In this document: positions 1-5,209 of the stretch, in pieces
Numbering within the stretch: position 1 is the stretch's first letter
How the letters are laid out: each line of letters opens with the position of its first letter
Source of the DNA: Actinocrinis sp046724665
GTDB lineage: Bacteria; Actinomycetota; Actinomycetes; Streptomycetales; Catenulisporaceae
Assembly (NCBI GenBank): GCA_046724665.1
Contig: JBKOWZ010000178.1
Location: 1 to 9,657 of the forward strand
Direction of reading: 5' to 3'
Length of the DNA stretch: 9,657 nt
Translations under genes and position numbers: made by a program
The notes under the pieces: generated by a model
What the model was told of the DNA's origin: nothing
The model's database searches: none
Seen by the model: the letters and a program-made list of their open reading frames with translations, nothing else

Positions 1-72
1 CCCACAAGGTCCGGCCGGCAGACCGGGCCTCGACCCGGGGGACGGCTCTCCTCCAAGCTCGATGGGGTTTCG
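1..72. other. Upstream region of the rsiG-like gene, window edge
   Basis: This short GC-rich stretch lies before the first gene. A GGGG run at 64-67, five bases before the ATG at 73, is the only ribosome binding site candidate. A weak 5-bp inverted repeat (CCGGG / CCCGG) is present around 24-39. I see no convincing promoter hexamers and cannot tell whether a preceding gene ends here. Confidence 0.4.
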
Positions 73-657
73 ATGAGCGAACCTGCCGACCCGGACCCGG
101 CGCTCGGCGGCCAGGCGCCGCAGGCCGGTCCGCGCCGCCGCATCGATCGCGTACTCGACAGCGCGTTCGTCGCGGACCTGTCGGCCGTGCCGCTGGCGGT
201 GCTGCGGGAACGGCGAGCCGAGGCGAGCGCTGAGGAGAGCGATCTGTCGTACCTGCGGCGGGTGCTGCACGGCCGACTGGACATAATCGCCGCCGAGATG
301 GCGCGCCGGGTGGAGGGCGACGACAGCCCCCTGGTCTCCCGGCTCAGCGAGATCCTGGCCGACGCGCCGTCGAGCCGCGTCGCCTCGGCCCGGTACCTGC
401 CGCGTGGCAACGGCGACGCGACGGCCGGGGAGTACCGCGTCGCGCTGGAGATCAAGCTCGAGCAGGCCGTACCCGACCTGGCGACCGGCTCCGACCAGGC
501 GCTGCGGGACGCCGCCGCGACCCTGGCCGGGTATGAGCGCGAGGTGTCCGGCCTGCGCCGGAGGGTGCAGTTCGTGGTGGACGAGTGCGCCGCGGAACTG
601 GGCCGCCGGTACCGTGACGGTGAGGCGGCCATCGACGATCTTCTCCTGACGGAGTAG
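73..657 (+). CDS. rsiG: RsiG-like c-di-GMP-binding anti-sigma factor (WhiG partner)
   Basis: A 194-residue helical, charged protein with no signal peptide or membrane segment, so cytoplasmic. RsiG of Streptomyces sequesters the sporulation sigma factor WhiG when bound to c-di-GMP. The family signature is two copies of E-x3-S-x2-R-x3-Q-x3-D on antiparallel helices. Copy two is perfect here: E155, S159, R162, Q166, D170. Copy one is E55, S59, R62, H66, D70, so Gln is replaced by His (codon CAC at 268-270). The flanking context LSYLRR at 58-63 and the separation of 100 residues between copies fit two long helices joined by a variable loop (about 95-140). Residues 1-20 are Pro/Ala-rich and probably disordered. 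The ATG at 73 has a GGGG five bases upstream. The asparaginase gene follows after 10 bp. Family assignment rests on the motif and is strong; partnership with WhiG is inferred, because no sigma factor gene lies in the window. Confidence 0.85.
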   Translation: MSEPADPDPALGGQAPQAGPRRRIDRVLDSAFVADLSAVPLAVLRERRAEASAEESDLSYLRRVLHGRLDIIAAEMARRVEGDDSPLVSRLSEILADAPSSRVASARYLPRGNGDATAGEYRVALEIKLEQAVPDLATGSDQALRDAAATLAGYEREVSGLRRRVQFVVDECAAELGRRYRDGEAAIDDLLLTE

Positions 658-667
658 ACACAACCTC

Positions 668-1729
668 GTGATAAACAGCTCCGACCCGAACCGCACTCCC
701 GACACCGCCGTATCCGACACCGCCGCATCCGGCGCTGCCACATCCGGCACCATGACATCTGACGCCGGGACATCTGACACCGCCACATCCGACGCCGTCC
801 TGGCCGAGATCGTCCGCTCCGGCTTCGTCGAGGGCGGGCACCGTGGCCGACTGGTCCTGCTCGCCGCGGACGGCTCGGTCCACCTCGCGCTCGGCGACGT
901 GCACGCGCCGATCCTGCCCCGCTCGAGCAACAAGCCGATGCAGGCCGCCGGCCTGCTCGACGCTGGGCTCGAACTCTCCGGCCCGCGGCTGGCACTGGCC
1001 GCGGCCAGCCATGCCGGCGAGCCGTTCCACCTGGACGGCGTGCGCAAGATCCTGGCCGGGGCCGGACTCGACGAGTCGGCTCTGCGCACCCCGCCGAGCA
1101 TGCCGCTCGACGACGATCAGCGGCACGCCCGGCTGTTCGCGGACCGCGCCCCCGAGCCGATCTACTCGGACTGCTCGGGCAAGCACGCCGCGATGCTCGC
1201 CACCGCCGTACGCAACGGCTGGGACACGCAGACCTACCTCGACCCGGGACATCCGGTGCAGGTCGCCGTGCGCGAGTCGATCGAGCGGCTTGCCGGCGAG
1301 CGGATAGCTCACGAGGCCGTGGACGGTTGCGGCGCACCGCTGCTCGGCATCTCGCTCGTCGGCCTCGCGCGTGCGTTTCGCGCATGCGTGACCGCCAGGC
1401 CCGACTCGAACGCGCGCAGGGTCGCCGACGCGATGCGTGCGCACCCCGAGTACGTCGCCGGTACGCATCAACTGGACACGCACGCGATGCGCGCGGTCAG
1501 CGGTCTGCTAGCCAAGTCGGGTGCGGAAGCCGTGCATGCCGCCGCGCTGCCTGACGGCCGTGCCCTCGCGTTCAAGATCTCCGATGGTTCGAAGCGTGCG
1601 AAGCCTGTCATCCTCGTCGAAGCCTTACGCCGCCTCGGTATCCAGTCCGAGACGCTTGACCGCATCGGCGCGCTGCCCTTGTACGGAGGCGGCGCCGTAG
1701 TAGGCAGCATCCGCGCCGCCGCGTGGTGA
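668..1729 (+). CDS. L-asparaginase, Rhizobium etli type II family (zinc-dependent class 3)
   Basis: This 353-residue protein matches the asparaginase family typified by R. etli ReAV, which hydrolyses L-asparagine to aspartate and ammonia. From recall of ReAV (Ser48, Lys51, Ser80, Lys263; zinc held by Cys135, Lys138, Cys189), the counterparts here are S86 and K89 (S-S-N-K), S114 (ASHAGE), K303 (FKISDG), C169 and K172 (CSGK) and C221 (GCGAP). All key residues are present, so it should be active. The conserved domain starts near residue 43. Residues 12-42 are a low-complexity Asp/Thr/Ala/Ser segment made by a 15-bp DNA repeat, absent from the family core. The GTG at 668 has GGAG at 651-654, a long 13-base spacing, so translation may be coupled to the preceding gene, whose stop is 10 bp away. 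An ATG at 752 inside the repeat is a weaker alternative. Codon 320 is TTA (1625-1627). Its 3' end is 13 bp from a convergent transporter gene. Confidence 0.9.
   Translation: MINSSDPNRTPDTAVSDTAASGAATSGTMTSDAGTSDTATSDAVLAEIVRSGFVEGGHRGRLVLLAADGSVHLALGDVHAPILPRSSNKPMQAAGLLDAGLELSGPRLALAAASHAGEPFHLDGVRKILAGAGLDESALRTPPSMPLDDDQRHARLFADRAPEPIYSDCSGKHAAMLATAVRNGWDTQTYLDPGHPVQVAVRESIERLAGERIAHEAVDGCGAPLLGISLVGLARAFRACVTARPDSNARRVADAMRAHPEYVAGTHQLDTHAMRAVSGLLAKSGAEAVHAAALPDGRALAFKISDGSKRAKPVILVEALRRLGIQSETLDRIGALPLYGGGAVVGSIRAAAW
701..799 (+). repeat. 15-bp in-frame tandem repeat in the asparaginase N-terminus
   Basis: Six consecutive 15-bp units start at 701, 716, 731, 746, 761 and 776, and a degenerate seventh begins at 791. 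The unit is approximately GACACCGCCACATCC. It reads as five-residue blocks: DTAVS, DTAAS, GAATS, GTMTS, DAGTS, DTATS, then DAVLA. Because 15 is a multiple of three, changes in copy number would keep the frame. The array lies between the start codon and the first conserved residues of the enzyme. Confidence 0.9.
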
Positions 1730-1742
1730 GCGCGTTCGTGTT

Positions 1743-3203
1743 CTAGCTGGACAGCGTCTGCATCTCCGACTCCTGCTGCGGACGCTCCGGCCGGGTGATC
1801 CGCGTCGGGATGGCGACCGCCGCGATGACCGATCCGGCCGCGAGCAACGCGGCGCACAGGTACATCGCGGTGCGGTACACAGGGCCCAGCGTCGCCGAGT
1901 CGGTGAGGTTGCCCGTGCCGAGGCCCGACGCCAGCGGCAGGACGGCGACGGCCAGCAGGCCGGCGGCGCGCGCGACCGCGTTGTTGACGCCGCTGGCGAT
2001 CCCCGCGCGGCCCTCGTCAACCGAGCCGAGCGCGGTGGCGGTCAGCGGCGCGACGTTCAGCGACAATCCGAGCCCCATCAGCACGACGCCTGGCAGTACG
2101 TCCCGCAGGTACGACGCGTGCGTACCAACCTGCGAGAACAGCAGCATGGCCCCCGCGCACATCAACGGTCCGATCGTCATGGGAATGCGGGGGCCGATGC
2201 GTTGCGCCAGCGCGCCCGCCCGCGCGGACAGCAGCAGCATCACAATCGTCACCGGCAGGATCGCGGTGCCGGCGGCCAGCGGCGTGTATCCCACGACGAT
2301 CTGGAGGTTCAACCCGACCAGGAAGATCATGCCGCCGAGCGCCGCGTACACCACGAAGGTCGCCAGGTTCGCCGCCGTGAACGCCTTGGAGCGGAAGATG
2401 TCGAGCGGCATCATCGGGTCCTCGGCCCGCCGCTCCGCGACGACGAAGCCGATGAGGCTGGCGACGCCGACGCTCAGCGAGCCGATCACGCCTGCCGAGC
2501 CGGGGCCTTCCGCGGGCCAGGCGGTGAACCCGTAGGTGAGCCCGGCGAGCGCGAGCGCGGCCAGGACGACGCCCGGCAGGTCCAGGCCGTCGCCCGCGTC
2601 CGGGTTACGCGTCTCGGGGATGCGCCGCAGCGCCACGGCGACGACGACCGCGGCGAGCGGCACGTTGATCAGGAACACCAGCCGCCAGCTCGCGACCTGC
2701 ACCAGCCACCCGCCGAGGAACGGCCCAAGCGCGCCCGCGATGCCGCCGAGCCCCGACCAGGCGCCGATCGCCCGGCCGCGGTCGTCCGGATGGAACGAGG
2801 ACTCGATGATGGCCAGCGACCCCGGGGTGAGCAGCGCGCCGCCGATGCCCTGCACGACGCGGGCGGCGATCAGCACCTCGACGTTCGGCGCGATCCCGCA
2901 CAGCAGCGAGGCCACCGCGAACCAGGTGACTCCGATCACGAAGATGCGCCGCCGCCCGAAGCGGTCGCCCAGCGAGCCGCCGAGCAGGATCAGCGCGGCG
3001 AGCGTGAGCGCGTAACCGTTCACCGTCCACTGCAACGCGGCGGCCCCGGCGTGGAAGTCGCGGCCGATGCGCGGCAGCGCGACGTTCACCACCGTGGCGT
3101 CGATGAACGAGAGCGCCGAGCCGAGCACCGTCGCCAGCAGTACCCATCGCCCCGCCGGCTCGCCGTAGCGCACTTGCCTCGGTCGCGGCGCGGTAGCGGT
3201 CAC
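1743..3203 (-). CDS. DHA2-family MFS multidrug efflux transporter (EmrB/QacA type)
   Basis: A 486-residue integral membrane protein with about 14 hydrophobic segments, the size and count expected of DHA2 drug/proton antiporters. Numbering from the chosen start, motif D1 is FIDATVVNVALP (33-44, with D35 in helix 1), motif A is GSLGDRFGRRR (76-86) and antiporter motif C is GIAGALGPFLGG (154-165), followed by SWRLVFLINVP (172-182). These point to proton-driven export, but the substrate cannot be read from sequence. I chose the GTG at 3203 because GGAGGAG (3209-3215) precedes it by five bases. An in-frame start at 3257 would add 18 non-conserved residues. The gene is convergent with the asparaginase (13-bp gap) and divergent from the XRE regulator, with palindromes in the shared upstream region. 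Local control is therefore likely, though whether by that regulator is unknown. Confidence 0.92.
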   Translation of the reverse strand: MTATAPRPRQVRYGEPAGRWVLLATVLGSALSFIDATVVNVALPRIGRDFHAGAAALQWTVNGYALTLAALILLGGSLGDRFGRRRIFVIGVTWFAVASLLCGIAPNVEVLIAARVVQGIGGALLTPGSLAIIESSFHPDDRGRAIGAWSGLGGIAGALGPFLGGWLVQVASWRLVFLINVPLAAVVVAVALRRIPETRNPDAGDGLDLPGVVLAALALAGLTYGFTAWPAEGPGSAGVIGSLSVGVASLIGFVVAERRAEDPMMPLDIFRSKAFTAANLATFVVYAALGGMIFLVGLNLQIVVGYTPLAAGTAILPVTIVMLLLSARAGALAQRIGPRIPMTIGPLMCAGAMLLFSQVGTHASYLRDVLPGVVLMGLGLSLNVAPLTATALGSVDEGRAGIASGVNNAVARAAGLLAVAVLPLASGLGTGNLTDSATLGPVYRTAMYLCAALLAAGSVIAAVAIPTRITRPERPQQESEMQTLSS

Positions 3204-3208
3204 GGCGG

Positions 3209-3215
3209 CTCCTCC
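3209..3215 (-). promoter_or_regulatory. Ribosome binding site deciding the transporter start
   Basis: On the minus strand this reads GGAGGAG, five bases before the GTG at 3203. It is a near-ideal Shine-Dalgarno sequence and is the reason for preferring that start over the upstream in-frame codon. Confidence 0.8.
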
Positions 3216-3223
3216 AGTCGCAC

Positions 3224-3245
3224 GGCGCCTCAAGGCGCCCGGGCG
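3224..3245. promoter_or_regulatory. Overlapping palindromes upstream of the transporter (candidate operator)
   Basis: GGCGCCT-CA-AGGCGCC (3224-3239) is an inverted repeat with perfect 7-bp arms and a 2-bp spacer. It overlaps the perfect 10-bp palindrome CGCCCGGGCG (3236-3245). The pair starts nine bases upstream of the transporter's ribosome binding site. Another small dyad, CGGAA-A-TTCCG, lies at 3278-3288. Such dyads suit a dimeric repressor, but high GC content makes GC palindromes common by chance. Confidence 0.4.
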
Positions 3246-3313
3246 TCTTACCAGCAACCGTAAGGCTCTGGTCCGACCGGAAATTCCGTGCCGCGTCGGG
3301 TTTTCGGCGCCGC

Positions 3314-3342
3314 TTAACTCGCGCTAGCACTCCGCTTGCAAT
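3314..3342 (+). promoter_or_regulatory. Candidate promoter of the XRE regulator gene
   Basis: TTAACT (3314-3319) and TGCAAT (3337-3342) are separated by 17 bp and match the -35 and -10 consensus at four of six positions each. The -10 element lies inside the 16-bp palindrome at 3334-3349. Transcription would start near 3349-3350, giving a leader of about 21 bases that begins with a hairpin. The match is moderate. Confidence 0.4.
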
Positions 3343-3349
3343 TGCAAGC
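3334..3349. promoter_or_regulatory. Perfect 16-bp palindrome, candidate autoregulatory operator
   Basis: GCTTGCAATTGCAAGC is its own reverse complement over all 16 bases and is AT-richer than its surroundings. It sits 21 bp before the regulator's start codon and covers the putative -10 element. TTGC/GCAA half-sites occur in operators of some actinobacterial XRE-type regulators. Binding by the adjacent gene product would give negative autoregulation; that is inference. Confidence 0.6.
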
Positions 3350-3365
3350 AGTCTGGCGCAGACTG
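3349..3365 (+). promoter_or_regulatory. Inverted repeat in the leader of the XRE regulator gene
   Basis: CAGTCTG-GCG-CAGACTG has perfect 7-bp arms and a 3-base spacer, and it abuts the 16-bp palindrome. In RNA it would form a hairpin whose 3' arm ends in the first G of the GGAG at 3365-3368. That GGAG is only two bases from the GTG. It could be a second operator or a translation-limiting leader hairpin. Confidence 0.5.
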
Positions 3366-3370
3366 GAGCG

Positions 3371-3889
3371 GTGGCGAACCTCCTGGGACCGAAGCATCTG
3401 GCGCAGCTCGGCGCGTACATCCGCGAGCAGCGGGAGACCGCGCAGTACTCGCTGCGGCAGCTGGCCCAGGCGGCAGGGGTGTCGAACCCGTACCTCAGCC
3501 AGATCGAGCGCGGTCTGCGCAAGCCGAGCGCGGAGATCTTGCAGCAGTTGGCCAAGGCGCTGGAGATCTCGGCCGAGACCCTCTACGTCCGGGCCGGGCT
3601 GCTGGACGGCGCGCCGGAGTCCTCGTCCGGGGGCGGGGACGGCAGCGCGAGTGCGGCCGGGGACGCCTCGGCCGACGGTTCGTCGTCGTCAGCTGTGACG
3701 ACGACGGTGACGGCGACCGTGAGCCGGGTGATCGCGGCGATCGGCGACGATCCCGCGCTGACCCGGCGTCAGAAGCAGATACTGCGCGACATCTACGAGT
3801 CGTTCCGTGCGGAGACGGCGAGCGCGTCCGGTGCCCAGGCAGGTGCCGACACGGACGCCGACGCCGCCGAAAAATCGAGCATTGATTAG
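3371..3889 (+). CDS. XRE-family helix-turn-helix transcriptional regulator (Rv0474-like)
   Basis: A 172-residue DNA-binding protein. Residues 12-70 form an XRE/Cro-CI helix-turn-helix domain: YIREQRETAQYSLRQLAQAAG, then VSNPYLSQIERG (37-48) as turn and recognition helix, then LRKPSAEILQQLAKAL. A Ser/Gly/Ala-rich linker follows at 81-115. A second conserved block, VIAAIGDDPALTRRQKQILRDIYESFR (120-146), may be a helical dimerisation or effector region. The tail is acidic. The GTG at 3371 is the first in-frame start; GGAG (3365-3368) is unusually close to it. By position next to an hbhA-like gene and a DUF2516 gene it corresponds to M. tuberculosis Rv0474, which I recall being reported as copper-responsive. 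Whether that applies here is unknown. Palindromes in its promoter suggest autoregulation, and it may also control the divergent transporter or the downstream genes. Confidence 0.9.
   Translation: MANLLGPKHLAQLGAYIREQRETAQYSLRQLAQAAGVSNPYLSQIERGLRKPSAEILQQLAKALEISAETLYVRAGLLDGAPESSSGGGDGSASAAGDASADGSSSSAVTTTVTATVSRVIAAIGDDPALTRRQKQILRDIYESFRAETASASGAQAGADTDADAAEKSSID
3681..3706 (+). repeat. Inverted repeat inside the XRE gene linker
   Basis: CGTCGTCGTCA and TGACGACGACG are perfect 11-bp arms around GCTG. They encode the Ser-run then Thr-run at residues 104-112 (TCG/TCA then ACG codons). The symmetry may simply reflect those two codon runs, but it could form a stable mRNA hairpin. Confidence 0.5.
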
Positions 3890-3893
3890 ATCC

Positions 3894-3907
3894 GGGGCTC
3901 GCGCCCC
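3894..3907 (+). other. Small hairpin between the XRE and hbhA-like genes
   Basis: GGGGC-TCGC-GCCCC is a 5-bp stem just after the TAG at 3887-3889 and ten bases before the next gene's ribosome binding site. There is no T-run, so it is unlikely to terminate fully. It is more likely a minor processing or attenuation element, or chance. Confidence 0.25.
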
Positions 3908-3916
3908 ACGAGACCC

Positions 3917-3923
3917 GAGGTGA
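3917..3923 (+). promoter_or_regulatory. Ribosome binding site deciding the hbhA-like start
   Basis: GAGGTGA matches the anti-Shine-Dalgarno complement over seven bases and lies five bases before the GTG at 3929. It overlaps the alternative GTG at 3920, which argues against that codon. Confidence 0.7.
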
Positions 3924-3928
3924 CCGAA

Positions 3929-4636
3929 GTGAGCGTGACCGAAGAGATCCGCAAGACCCTGTCCGACCCGAAGCCGTTCTACGCGCTGGCCGGCGCCGGC
4001 GACCTGGCCGCCGAGAAGCTGCGGGACGCCCCCGTCCTGCTGACCGAGGTGGCCGGCACGGTCACCACGCTGGCCACCCGGCTGGCCACCGAGGCGCCGG
4101 AGCGGCTGGCCAAGGTGCAGGCCCGCATCGCCGAGGTGCCGGCCGCGCTCGACCCGCGCGCCGTGGCCACCGGGCTCGACCCGCGCGGCGCCCGCGAGTC
4201 GATTCGCGACGCCGTCGGCAAGGTTGACGCGCAGGCGCTGCGCCAGCGCGCGCAGAGCATCGCGCTGGGCCAGGTCGGCCGGGTGCTCGAGGCGGCAGGC
4301 AAGGCGGTGGACACCTACGACGAGCTCGCCGAGCGCGGTAAGACCGTGGTGGACCGCTACCTCGGCTCGAACGAGAACGACGAGGCGTCCGACGTGACCG
4401 TCGTCGTCGAGCAGGTGGTCGTGGACGAGCACGGGTCGGAGACCGACGCGTCGGCGAGCAAGCCGGAGTCGAAGATCGAGGACGCCGTGGTCGAGGAGAA
4501 CGAGCCCGACGAGGCCGCCGAGCCCGTCAAGCCGCAGGCGAAGAAGACGACCTCGACGCCGCGCAAGCGGGCCGCGTCGTCAAGGACCGCTTCGTCCGCC
4601 AAGAGCGCGCCGTCCGCCAAGAGCGCCAAGGCGTGA
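3929..4636 (+). CDS. HbhA-like protein, coiled-coil with acidic segment and lysine-rich tail
   Basis: A 235-residue protein resembling mycobacterial heparin-binding hemagglutinin (Rv0475, 199 aa), a surface and lipid-associated protein whose Lys-rich tail binds heparan sulfate. Residues 15-145 are the helical, Ala/Glu-rich core, with YALAGAGDLAAEKLRD (18-33) and YDELAERGKTVVDRYLG (130-146) typical of the family. Residues 147-200 are strongly acidic (Asp/Glu/Val-rich). The tail at 201-235 is rich in Lys, Arg, Ala and Ser, with SAKSAP/SAKSAK repeats. No signal peptide is visible, as in HbhA. I chose the GTG at 3929 because GAGGTGA (3917-3923) lies five bases upstream. GTGs at 3920 and 3935 are in frame but worse spaced. 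The tail is shorter and more Ser/Arg-containing than the KKAAPAKK repeats of HbhA. Adhesion is not certain; a role in membrane or lipid organisation is equally possible. Confidence 0.82.
   Translation: MSVTEEIRKTLSDPKPFYALAGAGDLAAEKLRDAPVLLTEVAGTVTTLATRLATEAPERLAKVQARIAEVPAALDPRAVATGLDPRGARESIRDAVGKVDAQALRQRAQSIALGQVGRVLEAAGKAVDTYDELAERGKTVVDRYLGSNENDEASDVTVVVEQVVVDEHGSETDASASKPESKIEDAVVEENEPDEAAEPVKPQAKKTTSTPRKRAASSRTASSAKSAPSAKSAKA
4147..4187 (+). repeat. 14-bp direct repeat in the hbhA-like gene
   Basis: GCTCGACCCGCGCG occurs at 4147-4160 and 4174-4187, a period of 27 bp or nine codons. It encodes the duplicated LDPR in LDPRAVATG-LDPRGARES (residues 74-91), suggesting a small internal duplication in the helical core. 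Confidence 0.7.
4593..4626 (+). repeat. 16-bp direct repeat in the lysine-rich tail
   Basis: CGTCCGCCAAGAGCGC occurs at 4593-4608 and 4611-4626, a period of 18 bp or six codons. It encodes the SAKSAP/SAKSAK repeats at the C-terminus. HbhA tails are also repetitive, and in-frame copy changes are a plausible way to alter tail length. Confidence 0.75.
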
Positions 4637-4659
4637 TGTCGCGGCGATTCCCGCTGTAC

Positions 4660-4695
4660 GCTCGAAGCGCGGCAGGTAGGAGCCGCGCTTCGAGC
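4660..4695 (+). terminator. Perfect 14-bp-arm hairpin between the hbhA-like and DUF2516 genes
   Basis: GCTCGAAGCGCGGC (4660-4673) and GCCGCGCTTCGAGC (4682-4695) are perfect inverted arms around the 8-base loop AGGTAGGA. The arm begins 23 bases after the hbhA-like stop and ends 28 bases before the DUF2516 ATG. No T-run follows. Many actinobacterial intrinsic terminators lack a U-tract, so a terminator or attenuator is the first guess. A DNA operator or RNA-processing stem is the alternative. Confidence 0.6.
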
Positions 4696-4723
4696 TGACC
4701 GGGCGAACGCCGAGGAGAGCGCC

Positions 4724-5071
4724 ATGGGTACGGGCAACGGTCTGATCACCGGCACGTTCTTCACCGTGCTCAACGTGATCCTGCTGGCACTGCTGGCGTT
4801 CAAGCTCTTCGCGTTCGTGGACGCCGCGCTGCGCCCCGCGCCGGCCTACGAGGCTGCGGGCAAGCTCACCAAGGTGGCCTGGCTGCTGTTCCTCGGCATC
4901 GCCGCCTTCTTCGACCTGCTCTGGGGCTCGGTCACCTCGATCCTGACCATCCTCGGCACGGTCGCCGCGATCGTGTACGTCGTGGACGTGCGTCCGGCGC
5001 TGCGTCAGATCTCCCCGCGAGCCCGCAAGGGCGGCGACTCCCGGCACGACGGTCCGTACGGCCCCTGGTGA
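4724..5071 (+). CDS. DUF2516 family membrane protein
   Basis: A 115-residue small integral membrane protein. Hydrophobic segments lie at about 12-34, 50-68 and 70-87, and the tail is basic and hydrophilic, with VYVVDVRPALRQI (84-96) as the family hallmark. Its function is unknown. It corresponds by position to Rv0476, directly after hbhA. The ATG at 4724 has AGGAG at 4713-4717, six bases upstream. It may be read through from the upstream gene past the 4660-4695 hairpin, or have its own promoter in the 87-bp gap; no clear hexamers are visible there. The conserved pairing with an HbhA-like protein suggests a membrane-side partner role, which is inference. Confidence 0.88.
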   Translation: MGTGNGLITGTFFTVLNVILLALLAFKLFAFVDAALRPAPAYEAAGKLTKVAWLLFLGIAAFFDLLWGSVTSILTILGTVAAIVYVVDVRPALRQISPRARKGGDSRHDGPYGPW

Positions 5072-5104
5072 TCGTTTCCGGCCGCGTGCCGTGACGGCGA
5101 CGGC

Positions 5105-5122
5105 TTCTCAGCCATTTCTCAG
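5105..5122 (+). promoter_or_regulatory. TTCTCAG direct repeat with 11-bp period
   Basis: TTCTCAG occurs at 5105-5111 and again at 5116-5122, exactly one helical turn apart. Direct repeats of 11-bp period are the usual binding layout of OmpR/PhoP-family response regulators. It lies just upstream of the AT-rich patch, where an activator site would be expected. No such regulator is encoded in the window. Confidence 0.35.
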
Positions 5123-5127
5123 ATCAC

Positions 5128-5167
5128 CTTAATTTAGGCCTTATAGCTGGTAGGGCAGGATCGCTAT
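5128..5167 (+). promoter_or_regulatory. AT-rich promoter-like patch
   Basis: The stretch around CCTTAATTTAGG and TTATAG is among the most AT-rich in the window. TATAGC (5142-5147) could be a plus-strand -10 element, but no good -35 is visible at 17-18 bp. On the minus strand TATAAG is present without a good partner either. ATAGC (5143-5147) and GCTAT (5163-5167) form a spaced inverted repeat. This is promoter-like composition rather than a proven promoter. Confidence 0.3.
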
Positions 5168-5209
5168 CACCCCCCAAGGTCGGGGCGAGGCGTGAGGCCC
5201 GCTCCGTGA

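Noticed and set aside
701..799. Tandem repeat as a CRISPR array
   Set aside because: Units are 15 bp, directly adjacent without spacers, degenerate and in frame with a gene.
452..1483. A 343-codon minus-strand frame antisense to rsiG and the asparaginase
   Set aside because: It has no recognisable domain and its repeats (GVRCPGVRC...) are merely the reverse of the asparaginase tandem repeat.
2118..3263. A 381-codon plus-strand frame antisense to the DHA2 transporter
   Set aside because: It is extremely Arg/Asp/Glu/Gln-rich and low in hydrophobic residues, typical of antisense translation of a membrane protein gene.
5128..5150. AT-rich patch as an iron box (DtxR/IdeR type)
   Set aside because: Only a TTAGG pentamer agrees; the 19-bp dyad pattern is not present.
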